The notes below the pieces were generated by a model. It was not told the DNA's origin. It was given only the letters and a program-made list of their open reading frames with translations, and ran no database searches. Below are positions 52,601 to 62,214 of a stretch of DNA of 64,000 nucleotides, piece after piece; the stretch's first letter is position 1, and each line of letters starts with the position of its first letter. Origin of the DNA: Rhea pennata (lineage: Eukaryota; Chordata; Aves; Rheiformes; Rheidae); NCBI RefSeq assembly GCF_028389875.1, contig NC_084669.1, positions 9,447,501 to 9,511,500 on the forward strand, in the 5' to 3' direction. Both the position numbers and the translations under genes were made by a program.

Positions 52601-55600
52601 CATTAGCAGAGAGATACAGTGAACACGCAGTAAAAAAACTCAGAAGTGCTGAAGTACTTACAGAATAGCAGTAGATAGTGGCATGAATTCACGTTCCTTT
52701 CATACCTGCTTAAACAGCACTGACAACTTCAAAATATTTCCTACTTATAATGTTCTCCTAAGCAAGCAGAATTGAATTCCACCTGCTGTCACGTACCTTT
52801 ACCTCACAGTTATTAGAGTACATAAGTAGTATGCCCCCTATTAAGCAGTACCAGCTGTTTTCTTTTTTTTTTATACAGAATTTTTAACATTTAGTCTAAC
52901 AAACTTGATGCATAGCAGCTATGTCTAGAATATCCTAAAAACATCAGAAAAATACTCTCACACATACCATTAGAGAAAGCCTCTTTCTCTAATGATCATT
53001 TGCATCAACATACTTAAAAAAAAAAATACATGGTGACAAATTTCTGTGGTAGTTACCAAATTGTTTGTTTACTGACAAACTTCCTTCTAATTAAAATGCA
53101 TCTGATGGTACAATAGCAAAAATACATTAAAAATTCCTCAATATACAATGATGAGCTTATCTTACTCTCCCTGTCAGCTTACTTGAGATCCAGAAGATGA
53201 ACCAGGGAGAAATAAAACCTTCCACTGTTTCAAAATACAAATTGTTTATTCATATAATATTTTATCTTAATATAAAGGCCCCCTGCTATTATTCATAGGC
53301 ATTTTTATTCAATTGAATACCCTTGTACACACAGAATACATAGTACAATTAAGACCCTTAACGTTAAAACTACTACAGGTGACTGCCAAGGCATTATATA
53401 TAAACAGAAAAGGGGGATAAGGTTAGTTTTACTAAAACACACAGCAGAAAGCTATCAGGATGAACTAACAGAAATAACCTAACCTAAGACAGAAATAACC
53501 TAACCTAAGACAGAAATAACCTAAGACAAAGCCTCCTTTCTATATTCCTTTAGAAAGTCAAACAGATGAGTGAGCTACCTCAAAGTATATGACAAGGGAA
53601 TTTTGTTATACAGCGTAAATGGAGCTAATTAACGTATGCATATTTAGCTGCTTCCATAAATATGATCCTAAGAAATGATCTACATACCAGCTCACAGAAA
53701 AACTACAGGAAGAACTGTTTGGCTAATACTAAGATTGAGAGAGGCTAGAAACTGTTAGAAAGGAAAACTGTTAGAAAGGTTTTATATCTGCTGCACTTAG
53801 GAAGTAAGATTTTATCTATATTGTGTTAATCATATGCAGAAATACAATTAATGCAGTATTGTATATTAACAATCTCCCAGTATGAACTTATGATCAGGGC
53901 AAGGGAAAAAAAAAAAAAAAAAAAAAAAAAGACACTGAGTTTTTTTCTCAATTGGCCAAGCTAAGCTTTTATCCTTCCTAACATATTTCCCTAGCAATCA
54001 TCACAAACGTTCTGATTTAACTTTTTCCACAAACACTTTTTTTTCAGCAAAAAGTGAGTTTTGTCACAGTTTTGCTAAGAGCTTTAAGCAGTAACATACT
54101 TTTCAGTGCTTCTCCCAGTAATTTCTGATTTGAAGCACCAAGTCATTCTAAAAGGAATAAAAGACTAACTTCGGAAATTGTTCCTTTCCTAAACAGGTTA
54201 AATTAAACATATTGTAACCAGCTCACAGTAGTTCAAGACACAGAACTCATTAAAACTATATTCTATACCTTAAGATAAACTTTCTTCTTGGCTTTAGCAG
54301 TTGGCTTGCCTCCACTGTTACTGTTTATACTGTAATCAAAGAAAAACGTGTCATTTTTGAAGAATCAAATGCAAGTAAGTAACATCAGTAATACCTATCT
54401 GCAAATAAAACAAAGAGGCTGCGTTCATTGCATGTGGTTCATGTCAACACTTACTCTTCCCCCCCAAAAAAACAGGAATGACAAATTTGCTAGCTCCCTG
54501 CCATGCAACACTCAGTATGCTTTTCTTGATGCCATCAAAATTTAAAATATGACAAAAACTGATTTAAATTTAATTAAATTTGAGATGTAATCACACAATG
54601 CTTTTATGGAGCTCGAACACTGTAAACCTAGGCAAGCCTTCAAAACTGTAAAAGTATGAAAAAAACAATTTTGCTGTTTCAGTTGAAATGTAAGAAAAAT
54701 TGAAATAACATATCCCAACTCAATTTAAAAAAATGTCAGATTCAGCCATTTTGGCAAAACTTAGGGGAAAAACAAGTGTATTCTCTTGTAAACTTTGATT
54801 ATGGACATCTGATTGCAAATTTGCTGACCAATGTACTATTTCCTCAGACTGCTATCATCATCCCTTGCTAGAGGCTGCCAGCTTAGATGCTCACATTATT
54901 CCCAAAGCATCTCAGCTGGCAGGTCAAAGAGTGATAATGAGCAGCTAGACAATGACCTGGCTGAGAGAACTTCTTTAATTGCAGCTGTGCTGACCAAAGA
55001 GAAAATATCAATAAAGTTCACCAAGGCTACATTCGAGCTCAAAGAATGCCTTTTCAGAGCCTGTTTAAGGCAATGCACTAACTGTGCCACTCACTGTCTC
55101 ATTTTTCTTCCCTTCTCTACATCTTCAAGAGCAACAGCAAAGTCATGCAGTAAGCTAGTATTCTTACTGCACATTCAGGTAATTCTGAATATGGACACAA
55201 AACAGAAGTATTATTTTGGCTTAAGCCAACTGTGAAACCGCTTTATACGATGCTCTGTGAAACCCAACAGTATCTTCCAAGTCATCCTTCTAACACAGCA
55301 GAGCTGAGCTTTCTGACAAGCATCAGATAATACAATACTAACTTAAGACTCATCAACATTTTACTGTAATATTGTATTTACACTGTAATTTAAGTGATAT
55401 TAGCAAGAATACTGTCTTCTGTAGACATTATTTGGCAGAACTTTTAACAAACTTACTCCTGCTTAATTGGCTTGCATACAACACCATGTGTTTGCCAATC
55501 TTTCTTCTGGCAGTTTGTAGAACAATAGTATATCTGCTTACATTGTGAACACCTCAGAGATCCTAAAAAAATATGAAGTCGGAGAGAAACATCCATGTCA

Positions 55601-57735
55601 GAAGAGATAACAGCTGTTAGGTTACAGACTCCAGGTATTATTTAATGACTACATTACAAGAAGGTACCACTGCAGTTCTAAATACATACCAATTGGTATT
55701 TTTATTTATCTGCAGCTATCTATCAGACACTGCTGCCCCAGTTGACCAAAGTTTGTCTATATTTAAAATTGAAAAATATAATATTCAATGAAGTATTCTC
55801 ACTCATCAATTCTGTAACTCCAATTATATTCTAAATAGTTACTACACTTGCATCTGAGAGATGATAAAATACATCTCTTTTATGGCAGGAGTGTGGAAAG
55901 TATGTTCTCAGCAATTGTTCTGATTCAGTTTCATTAGTAAACACACTTTTTATCACAGCCTATAGGATAAAGGAAACTTACCAAAGAGACCACAGTGATG
56001 GCAAGTCATCTTTTGTGGGGGTGATATTAATGAATTAAAGAAACTCGGATCACAGCCAATAGAGAAAACATTATCAGAGGAATATTGCAACTTCTTTGGC
56101 TTCTCCTGAATCACATCAGAATGGGGCACCTATTAAAGAAAAATCTCAGGTGACTCTTACCAGAAAATGCAGCCCTCTGGGACAGAAATACACTAATATA
56201 TCAGAGTATGGCAACAAATAAACGAGTTAAAAATCTCAAAGTTACAGGAATAGCAATATATGCTTATCATTTCTGCTATCTAGAAATGCTCAGATTATCA
56301 GGGGCAATTATAAAGTACAATAACTCACAGTGTTTCCTTCATCAGCCATAGCTGTCAACTGCAACTTCTTGCTATGAGTTACGCTTTCCACTGAATTTCC
56401 TAAGTAAGAAGTATTTGAAAAGCAATTTGATTTAATAACAGTAATGCATGCCTGTATTAGGGAAAATTTGCAGTTAAATAAAGAACATTTATCTATTCCT
56501 ATTATTTTGCTGTCATTCACTTCTTGTTATTACTCTGATACTACACAGATTCAAATCTTACCACCAGTGATAACATTAGGCACACTGCAGTGAATCTGTA
56601 GCTCTATCCCTCAGAGGGAGTTAATATCCCCCATCCATAAATTTGTTCCAATTTAAGTTTTTAGTGTTAATTTAAAAAATGATACACACAATCTCCAATA
56701 TCCAAAGGGAGAAAACTCAGAATAGACAATTGTACAATAGCTATAGTACAATATAGCCTTTTTAATTTTCTTTCAGTATTGTTGAACAAGCGGTCTATGT
56801 TCAGCTTACATTTACATATAGTTTTGTCACATCAACAAACATTCAGAAAAAGTATTTTAAAACAACATCAGAGAGTCTGATTTTTTAAATGAGCACCTTA
56901 CAAGCAAGGTAGTCTTTCCACTGAGCTCATTCTTTGGCCAAACACTCTTACCAGACATACAAACTTTCAAGTAAGTATGCCTACTGATGTATCAGGATCT
57001 TTTTTTTTAAAAAAAAACAAAAACAAATGGGCATTTTCCTACAAGTAATTTGTTGCAGTCAGACTACATAGCCACTCTGAGTTCGTTCTGGTCCAACAGG
57101 CTTAAATTCACCTCTTAGCAAACACAGTCATGCAGCCTACATGGTTTTTTTAGGCCTTGAAGTAGATTAATCACTCTTTTGCCCAAAATGCCATCAAGTT
57201 CGATGAATCCTCCCAACTCAAGATAGTTACGTAACAAGGTATCGCAGATCTCCCAAACCAAGTTCTTTCCATCAAGAATAACAGAGAGCATGAATCAGAC
57301 AGCACTGAGATGGTGCTGAAGGCAAGAGATGTCACCGAAGCAACTCCAAATCCCACTCCACGTATCTGCACTGAATTTCCCAATACCCAATTTTCCATTT
57401 TTTTCAATCATCTAAGGCATTATCCACACGAGCCTGGAAATGAATTAGCTGTATTTATAAGCCATAATCACACTGATGATCTTTATCAATAATCAATCAT
57501 ATATATAGCTAATGAAAAACAAAGTTAAACCCCTTTGCCCACCTTTGACCTAGTCTCTTTTTACTGCAGTTAATCACTCTACTATTGCAGCTTAAGCTAG
57601 TACCTTCCGTACTGTTTTATACTTGGCAAAAAACTGTTCAGTTTGCTCACAGAATGCTGAATTTGTTAGATGATTCAGAAGTTGTGCCTCCAAACTGAGG
57701 GCTTTTTGATAGGAAGTTGGGGGGCTGTGATCCTC
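33464..57735 (-). CDS. TDRD1: TDRD1, Tudor domain-containing protein 1
   Basis: Germline scaffold of nuage and intermitochondrial cement. In mammals its Tudor domains bind symmetrically dimethylated arginines of PIWI proteins and support piRNA-guided transposon silencing. The exons found give about 1,120 codons (human about 1,180): an N-terminal segment, a MYND zinc finger (55457-56129), four extended Tudor domains and a short C-terminal tail. The Tudor cores read [24 protein letters not shown] and YADYGNTE, so the aromatic cage and Asn are kept in all four. From the exon at 56129 to the stop every splice junction joins in frame with canonical GT-AG sites, and no stop or frameshift was seen. 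The start-codon exon, and one exon between 56400 and 57603 demanded by phase, are missing from this reading. The neighbours VWA2 downstream and CCDC186 divergent upstream match mammalian synteny. Confidence 0.95.
34140..34176 (+). repeat. Poly(A) run, 37 nt
   Basis: Uninterrupted A on the plus strand, so a T-run in the sense of TDRD1, inside its last intron and well upstream of the acceptor. Confidence 0.95.
34924..34970 (-). CDS. TDRD1: TDRD1 exon: CCC motif
   Basis: 47 nt, phase 1 to 0, acceptor TTGTAG, donor GTAAGA. It encodes [15 protein letters not shown]. The three adjacent Cys and following x-E-L match the NCCCTEL segment near the mammalian C-terminus. Confidence 0.82.
35128..35349 (-). 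CDS. TDRD1: TDRD1 exon: eTudor 4, SNase-like half
   Basis: 222 nt, phase 1 to 1. It encodes [20 protein letters not shown], then [20 protein letters not shown], matching the mammalian protein well. Confidence 0.94.
35718..35885 (-). CDS. TDRD1: TDRD1 exon: Tudor 4 core
   Basis: 168 nt, phase 1 to 1. It encodes [14 protein letters not shown], then [19 protein letters not shown] and [13 protein letters not shown]. Mammalian TDRD1 has the same YADYGN variant. Confidence 0.95.
37009..37119 (-). CDS. TDRD1: TDRD1 exon: eTudor 4
   Basis: 111 nt, phase 1 to 1. It encodes [18 protein letters not shown] and ends DEVCCAKFS. Confidence 0.93.
37346..37462 (-). CDS. TDRD1: TDRD1 exon: start of eTudor 4
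   Basis: 117 nt, phase 1 to 1. It encodes [20 protein letters not shown], then [14 protein letters not shown]. Confidence 0.93.
37960..38205 (-). CDS. TDRD1: TDRD1 exon: eTudor 3, SNase-like half
   Basis: 246 nt, phase 1 to 1. It encodes [19 protein letters not shown], then [19 protein letters not shown], closely matching mammalian TDRD1 ([11 protein letters not shown]). Confidence 0.94.
39197..39367 (-). CDS. TDRD1: TDRD1 exon: Tudor 3 core
   Basis: 171 nt, phase 1 to 1. It encodes [12 protein letters not shown], then [19 protein letters not shown] and [13 protein letters not shown]. The cage residues are kept. Confidence 0.95.
39559..39669 (-). CDS. TDRD1: TDRD1 exon: eTudor 3
   Basis: 111 nt, phase 1 to 1. 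It encodes [14 protein letters not shown] and ends [10 protein letters not shown], with donor GTACGT. Confidence 0.93.
40760..40882 (-). CDS. TDRD1: TDRD1 exon: start of eTudor 3
   Basis: 123 nt, phase 1 to 1. It encodes [18 protein letters not shown], then [15 protein letters not shown], matching the entry of eTudor 3. Confidence 0.94.
41576..41736 (-). mobile_element. CR1 LINE fragment, reverse orientation
   Basis: Reads as the reverse complement of a CR1 3' region: ATCACAAAATGGCTGGAATT, then GGAAGGGACCTTTAGAGAT, CTAGTTCAACCCTCC, and CACCTAAAGCAGGCCACCC further on. It lies in the TDRD1 intron before eTudor 3. Confidence 0.85.
42873..42901 (+). repeat. (AAAT)n microsatellite
   Basis: Seven tandem AAAT units in a TDRD1 intron. 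A similar shorter run lies at 58057-58077. Confidence 0.9.
43202..43252 (-). CDS. TDRD1: TDRD1 candidate cassette exon
   Basis: 51 nt, phase 1 to 1, acceptor TTTTACAG, donor GTAGGA, encoding [16 protein letters not shown]. Including or skipping it keeps the frame. The human protein has no counterpart. Its residues align without gaps to the start of the next exon (K-N-x3-W-x-K-x-T-L shared), suggesting a partial duplication. No expression evidence is available. Confidence 0.4.
43336..43587 (-). CDS. TDRD1: TDRD1 exon: eTudor 2, SNase-like half
   Basis: 252 nt, phase 1 to 1. It encodes [20 protein letters not shown], then [20 protein letters not shown], and ends in an acidic linker. Confidence 0.93.
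44477..44647 (-). CDS. TDRD1: TDRD1 exon: Tudor 2 core
   Basis: 171 nt, phase 1 to 1. It encodes [20 protein letters not shown], then [13 protein letters not shown] and [14 protein letters not shown]. The aromatic cage and Asn are kept. Confidence 0.95.
45556..45575 (+). repeat. Poly(T) run, 20 nt
   Basis: T homopolymer in the intron between the exons at 45937 and 44647. Confidence 0.9.
45937..46044 (-). CDS. TDRD1: TDRD1 exon: eTudor 2
   Basis: 108 nt, phase 1 to 1. It encodes [17 protein letters not shown] and ends [10 protein letters not shown], very close to mammalian TDRD1. Confidence 0.95.
47285..47455 (-). CDS. TDRD1: TDRD1 exon: start of eTudor 2
   Basis: 171 nt, phase 1 to 1. A charged linker leads into [20 protein letters not shown], the entry of eTudor 2. 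The acceptor is unusual: a (TG)6 run sits between the pyrimidine tract and the TTAG. Confidence 0.9.
47892..47969 (-). CDS. TDRD1: TDRD1 exon: end of eTudor 1 and linker
   Basis: 78 nt, phase 1 to 1. It encodes [19 protein letters not shown], closing eTudor 1 and starting a Ser-rich linker. Confidence 0.85.
49661..49688 (+). repeat. Poly(A) run, 28 nt
   Basis: A homopolymer on the plus strand, 120 bp past the donor of the exon ending at 49809. Confidence 0.95.
49809..49980 (-). CDS. TDRD1: TDRD1 exon: eTudor 1, C-terminal part
   Basis: 172 nt, phase 0 to 1. It starts [19 protein letters not shown] and continues with [11 protein letters not shown], the SNase-like half of eTudor 1. Confidence 0.92.
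50975..51118 (-). CDS. TDRD1: TDRD1 exon: Tudor 1 core
   Basis: 144 nt, phase 0 to 0. It encodes [12 protein letters not shown], then [19 protein letters not shown] and ends ERFPPC. This is the methyl-arginine binding core with W, F, Y and Y cage positions and the Asn retained. Confidence 0.95.
51794..51976 (-). CDS. TDRD1: TDRD1 exon: eTudor 1, N-terminal half
   Basis: 183 nt, phase 0 to 0. It starts [18 protein letters not shown] and ends [17 protein letters not shown], the beta-rich entry of the first extended Tudor domain. Confidence 0.93.
52312..52416 (-). CDS. TDRD1: TDRD1 exon before Tudor 1
   Basis: 105 nt, phase 0 to 0. It encodes [19 protein letters not shown], then [10 protein letters not shown], matching the mammalian segment before the first extended Tudor domain. 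Confidence 0.9.
52968..52994. repeat. Perfect 12-bp inverted repeat, 3-nt loop
   Basis: CATTAGAGAAAG, loop CCT, then CTTTCTCTAATG. It lies in a TDRD1 intron, about 550 bp upstream of the exon at 52312-52416. Confidence 0.95.
53469..53526 (+). repeat. Tandem repeat, 21 bp x 2.8
   Basis: Units of CAGAAATAACCTAACCTAAG plus A, two complete and one internally shortened by loss of an inner CTAAC repeat. Confidence 0.95.
53906..53930 (+). repeat. Poly(A) run, 25 nt
   Basis: A homopolymer in the TDRD1 intron between the linker exon and the MYND side. Confidence 0.95.
54269..54329 (-). CDS. TDRD1: TDRD1 exon: basic linker
   Basis: 61 nt, phase 2 to 0, acceptor TTACAG, donor GTATAG. It encodes a short Lys-rich linker, [16 protein letters not shown]. 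Little conserved, but flanking phases fit exactly. Confidence 0.75.
55457..55562 (-). CDS. TDRD1: TDRD1 exon: MYND zinc finger
   Basis: 106 nt, phase 1 to 2. It encodes [18 protein letters not shown], then [11 protein letters not shown]. Together with the previous exon, all Cys and His zinc ligands of the C-x2-C, C-x2-C, YC-x3-C, H-x3-C pattern are present. Confidence 0.95.
55982..56129 (-). CDS. TDRD1: TDRD1 exon: linker and start of MYND finger
   Basis: 148 nt, phase 0 to 1. It starts [13 protein letters not shown], passes [12 protein letters not shown] and ends TCHHCGLFG, which supplies the first Cys pair of the MYND zinc finger. Confidence 0.9.
56329..56399 (-). CDS. TDRD1: TDRD1 N-terminal exon
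   Basis: 71 nt, enters in phase 1 and leaves in phase 0 at donor GTGAGT. It encodes [15 protein letters not shown] and on to DEGNT. The GNSV start matches a mammalian TDRD1 segment. Its entry phase does not fit the exon at 57604, so one exon between them is unseen. Confidence 0.7.
57604..57735 (-). CDS. TDRD1: TDRD1 N-terminal exon (tentative)
   Basis: 132 nt, 44 codons, phase 0 to 0, acceptor AAGCAG, donor GTACTA. The sequence [11 protein letters not shown] resembles the CEQTKQYLA segment in the mammalian TDRD1 N-terminus, and it is preceded by an [10 protein letters not shown] stretch. The start codon must lie further upstream. Confidence 0.6.
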
Positions 57736-58739
57736 CTGCTTAAACCTTCATCTGAAACTTTATTACCTTTGTTCTTCACACGAAGTGGTTGGGCCATCAT
57801 AAAAATGTTCACATCCAAGTAAGACAAAAGGTGTGAATACAGTCATATGCCAGGTAACTACAAAATCACATATATAAGAATTAGTTCATGCACATACACA
57901 TACTAATTACGTATTTTAATGTCTTTGAGTAAAGTTTTGAAGTTATACTTCAACATCAATTTTGGAAGGATAATTCTCCACTATTTCTGTAATTTGCACA
58001 GTAAACAGTAAAATATTGTGTGTGTTAAAGCTATCAACAATAGACCCTCCAAATTAGAAATAAATAAATAAATAAAGGTTATGTCCTACAGGAATTCACT
58101 GACAAGCAAGAATGGTTGTCATGAACACACTGTTGAGTCTACTGAACTCAAGAGAGATCTTGTTTAATTATTTTAAAGTCATCCTACATTAAAGTATAAG
58201 CTATACTCATTTGTTCTTTGGGACTGGGAGTAAACCACAAGTAAAGGCTCTGAAGTATTGTATACTGAAGCCTTAAAAGGGCAACCAACTTCTGATTTGA
58301 CAAAGGCATGATTTGAGGGAAAATACTACACTAGACTTTGCCAAAGTTAATTTCTAGCACCTGCTTTCCAAAAGTTAATATACAATGTTAACTATCTTAA
58401 TTATGAAAACTGTCTTGCTATATTATGTTAAAGAAATGAAAGTGAACTTGAAAGAAAGCTGAACAGTCTTTGAACATATTATACTGTAACCAGCTATCCC
58501 AACTGCAACTGAGTAATACCAATAGCACTATTTCAAATAGCGTTGTTTTAAATAATTAATTTGGGATGAAATTAAATATATCGCAAACCACAGCCAGCAA
58601 CCTGAACTCATTGGTAAGCTAATGCTTTCACACATTTGTCTCTTTCAAAAGGTAAGAGACCGCCAAAGGCCTTGCCAGACTTCTGGCTGAGCCTGCAGGC
58701 CTGTTTTCCCTCCTCCCCCTCCTCTTCCAGCAAAGGCCT
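57736..58739 (-). other. TDRD1 5' region, start exon not resolved
   Basis: AT-rich sequence between the first recognised TDRD1 exon and the CpG island. The initiator ATG of TDRD1 must lie here or in the island, but no candidate with a fitting donor and similarity was found. Confidence 0.5.
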
Positions 58740-59300
58740 GGCAGCTCAGTGCCCGGTGGGGAGGGGGGGGTGCAAGCAAGGAGTCAGCCCCAAGATCGAG
58801 CAGCACCCCAGGGCACCGTGCCCCCCCCGCCTTCCCCCACGGCGCGGCGCTGGCCCCCCGCACCGCCACCAGAGCTCCGCTCCTCGCCTCGCCTCGCCTC
58901 GCCTCGCCTCGCCGCCTGAGGGGTGCCGCCCACCCGGGCTCCCGCAGGCTGCAGGGCGAGAGGCTGGGCTGCCGCCGACAGACGACGCCCGAGCAGGATG
59001 CCGCGGCCCACCGAGCTGAGACGGAGCCTTCCCCTCGCCAGGCCGCCCCCCAGAACTGACCGCACCTTCCCGCCGCGCCGCCACACGACACCGCTGCGCG
59101 CGCACCCGGCCGCCAGCGCCCGCCAACGGCCGCTGCGCGCGGCGGGGCGGGGCGGAGCCGTCGGATGCGGGCCGGGCCGGTTTGGGCCGGTCGGGGCCGC
59201 TCTGGCGGCGGTGGTGGGAGCTGCGCCGCTGCCGCGGCGCGGGCGGCGTGGTGCTGCGGGGCGCTGCGGCGGCGGGAGCGCCGCGCTCTCCGTGAGGAGG
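58740..59300 (-). promoter_or_regulatory. TDRD1: CpG island, probable TDRD1 promoter
   Basis: Dense CpG, no TATA box, 1 kb upstream of the first recognised TDRD1 exon. It holds six CCTCG units (58882-58911) and a CAACGG MYB-type site (59124-59129). In mammals TDRD1 has a CpG-rich promoter active in the germline. Long open frames on both strands are low-complexity reading. Confidence 0.65.
58882..58911 (+). repeat. (CCTCG)6 tandem repeat in CpG island
   Basis: Six exact pentamers. Read on the minus strand it gives regularly spaced GG pairs with a CpG in each unit. Confidence 0.95.
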
Positions 59301-62214
59301 CTGTGGTGTGCACGGGGCTGTGTGCCAAAAGATCCTCTTGCGTTGTTTGTTCTAAAGTAAAAGCGGTGTTACCTTTCTGAACAAAGGTATAGGGACGGCC
59401 TGAAGACCAGGCAGGTGGCAGTAGCGAGTGTATAGGAAGGGTTAGACCTTTTTTGCAGGTAAAATCGATAAAAATTTACTAAATTTGGGTAGACCCGGCC
59501 TAGAGTGCAGGGCCAAGGGCCGTGGGAAGGAGTTACTTTCACATCAAGGTACTGCAGCCACCTCCTTGTGTCTGTAACTGCCTTCATTACCCTGAAGGGA
59601 GCAGAAAGAGCAAATACTTGGCACCTGCTCGTATTTGCTGGTCACCCTTAATCCACTACCTGGCTGTCAGAGCCCACACTAAAAAACTTAGCAGGCATGA
59701 ACCATATTATGTAGGATGTATTGGAAGACACTGTCTTTATATTCCAAAGCAGCATGGCTATTTCCACGCTGGCTTTCCACAGAATTTTTTGAAAAACAAT
59801 AAAATGTCCCTGGTTATACCACTGACCCCATGCAGCTTCGGAAAACTGTGTAGTGTACTGCTTTTACTGACACAAGAAGATCCAAATAATTCACAGATAT
59901 AATTCATAGCTACAGATACCAGAGTGTACCACTGTCTTCTTCAGCTCTACATTTCTGACAAACTCACAGGTTATGTTCACAACTCTGAATATGCCTGAAC
60001 TACCTGGGGCTTCTTGTCCCTGGGCCTGCCTGTGCTTCACAGTGACAAGCTACTGCGTCTGGTGCCAAATGATAGTAGTTCAGCAGCAGGCAAGATGTCT
60101 GACAACTGTGTGTAAATCTACTTTTCACCAATAAAATTAAAATCTTCCCAGGCTGTCAGTTATACAGCTCTGTTCCGTACAAATTCAGAAGCTGACTGTA
60201 AGAACTATGCAATAACTATGACATTTGATGTATGAAATCACTATATTTTTATTTTTAAAAAATGAATTTTGCCCTGAAGCATAGAAAGTACTGCCTTGTC
60301 GCCTATTTCCAACCTGTTCTCTCTCTTCTTTCATTTGCCATTTCTCCTCTTTCTTTTCTATACAAGGTATTTTCTCCTTCTCCTCTTTTAAGTTTTGTTT
60401 TTCTTGACAATATCTGCGCTAAAAACATGTCACATCTTCAAAACTGCTGTGGTTAAACGCTACTTCTGGTTAGGCAGACATGCTTTCAGGTGTTTGCAGT
60501 GTTGTTCCATTAAACTATCACTTAAAAATGGATGAATCTAGTCTATTTTAGTGCTCATACTGTCGTACTTGTTACTGAAGTGTATACTGAAGTGTATACA
60601 GGGATGCATTTGATTCTTAACACAGTCTTGTGGAGCAGGGAAGAATTATCCTTGTTCACAGAGAAGTTGTTGAAGAATAGCTATTTTGCCTTAAAGGCAA
60701 TTGGAATCAGGCTGAGGTGGCTTTTCTGTCTGAATCTTGTAAGTGCATGGTTGTGTCCCTTAAACTATCATTCCCTACTCAGTAGAAAAGGGAACACATT
60801 TGTTCATTTTTTTCTAGGGGCCTTAAATATGACCTACCGAAGTCAGAGGAAAGACTCTTCTTGGCTCCAGTGGACTTTTAGTCTGCAGCTGCAATCTGAG
60901 TAGCGATAAAGCTAACTGTATTGTAGGCTGCTCTGAGAACAGGAAGAGAAAATACATAGGATTAAGAGGGCTTTCAGGAAATCCATGTGCCAAATTGCCT
61001 ATAGTTTCATAACAGAGTAGGCCTAATTGCACTGAGCACTAGGTGAGGCATTGAGAAATGCTTCTCTTATTCAAACCTCTTTAGAAAAACTCAAGACAAT
61101 CTTTATGACTTAAAACATCCAGATGCTTTCAGAGGATTTAGCTGGCTAACTAGTTCCGTCCCTAAGGTCTACCTGAATGAAAACAACACTGCCAGTCCAA
61201 ACCTCTTCTGAAACCACACCAATGCTATAGACTAAACTGGAAGTATTTGATAGGATGCAATGAAAAGGAAAATCAGGTATCTGTGGGGACGCAGAACTTT
61301 ACTGCTAAGTGAAGAGACGTGAAGTTATTTTTGCAGTTAATTTTTTCAAAGAATGAGTGAGGGCAAGTACTCTTTTTCATTGTTTTTGTTTCTTAAATGT
61401 TGTTCAGTCATAGGGGACTTTCCATACCCTAGGATACTGGAACCAGTAATACTTGTCTAGTTCCATTACCATTACTGGACCAGGAAATGATGCCAGTAGA
61501 AACTAGTTCTTAAAGAACAGCAGGTCTGGCTGTAGCACTGATAAGGATGTTACTGCAGAGAGTGCTGATGGTGTGGAAGATGATCAAGGACAATATCAGA
61601 GTAGCTGCAGGAGTTTGATGGGGCTTGCCTGCTGTTTCTAGTCAGTGCTGTGGGACTGCTTGCTTGCATATAGGTTTTGCACTCTACTGGTGTATCATTA
61701 GATTGAACCTATAGGATCTAAGAGACTAGGAACTAGTTGCGACACCACAGTGCTAGAGAAAGGACAGTCAGAACAACATGTGATGAAAACAGTTCTTTTC
61801 CAGGTGTAATTTATTCAGTGCACTTATATAATTAGAGTCATACTATGGGTTTAACTGTACCACATGTAAATTAGACATGACTGTAGTAGCAAGGCTGTAG
61901 CACCAGGCATGCAGCTACAGCCATGTAGCAGGAGGCTGCAAAGTGATGCTGACCCTCCCTGACACCAGGGATTGTTCCTTGGGCTTTGTTGATAGTGCTC
62001 CCTGAAATCCTCCTGGTAAACCAGGTAAACCTGGTTAGAACAAAATAGTCAATGAAAGTAATTCTGAATGAAGGAAATAATAACCCTTTAGACCCTTTAG
62101 ATAATGATTCTGTGATGTGAAATGCAGGAATCGAATTGGGCTTGCAGTATTATGGCAGACTTCTGATGAGCATGGAGGTTGGGAGTCAGGCCACAGACGT
62201 GGTCTCTTGTCTGT
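59301..62214. other. Spacer between the two CpG islands
   Basis: No conserved exon, no recognised repeat. A 12-bp direct duplication (ACTGAAGTGTAT twice) lies at about 60574-60599. It separates the presumed TDRD1 and CCDC186 promoters. Confidence 0.6.

Noticed and set aside
54831-55235. 134-codon plus-strand frame in a TDRD1 intron
   Set aside because: No recognised domain, opposite to the host gene, no promoter or poly(A) context, and other frames there are broken. It could be an old retrocopy but cannot be supported.
58636-59360. Open frames of 100-227 codons in the TDRD1 CpG island
   Set aside because: Same low-complexity effect on both strands, with no similarity to the TDRD1 N-terminus.
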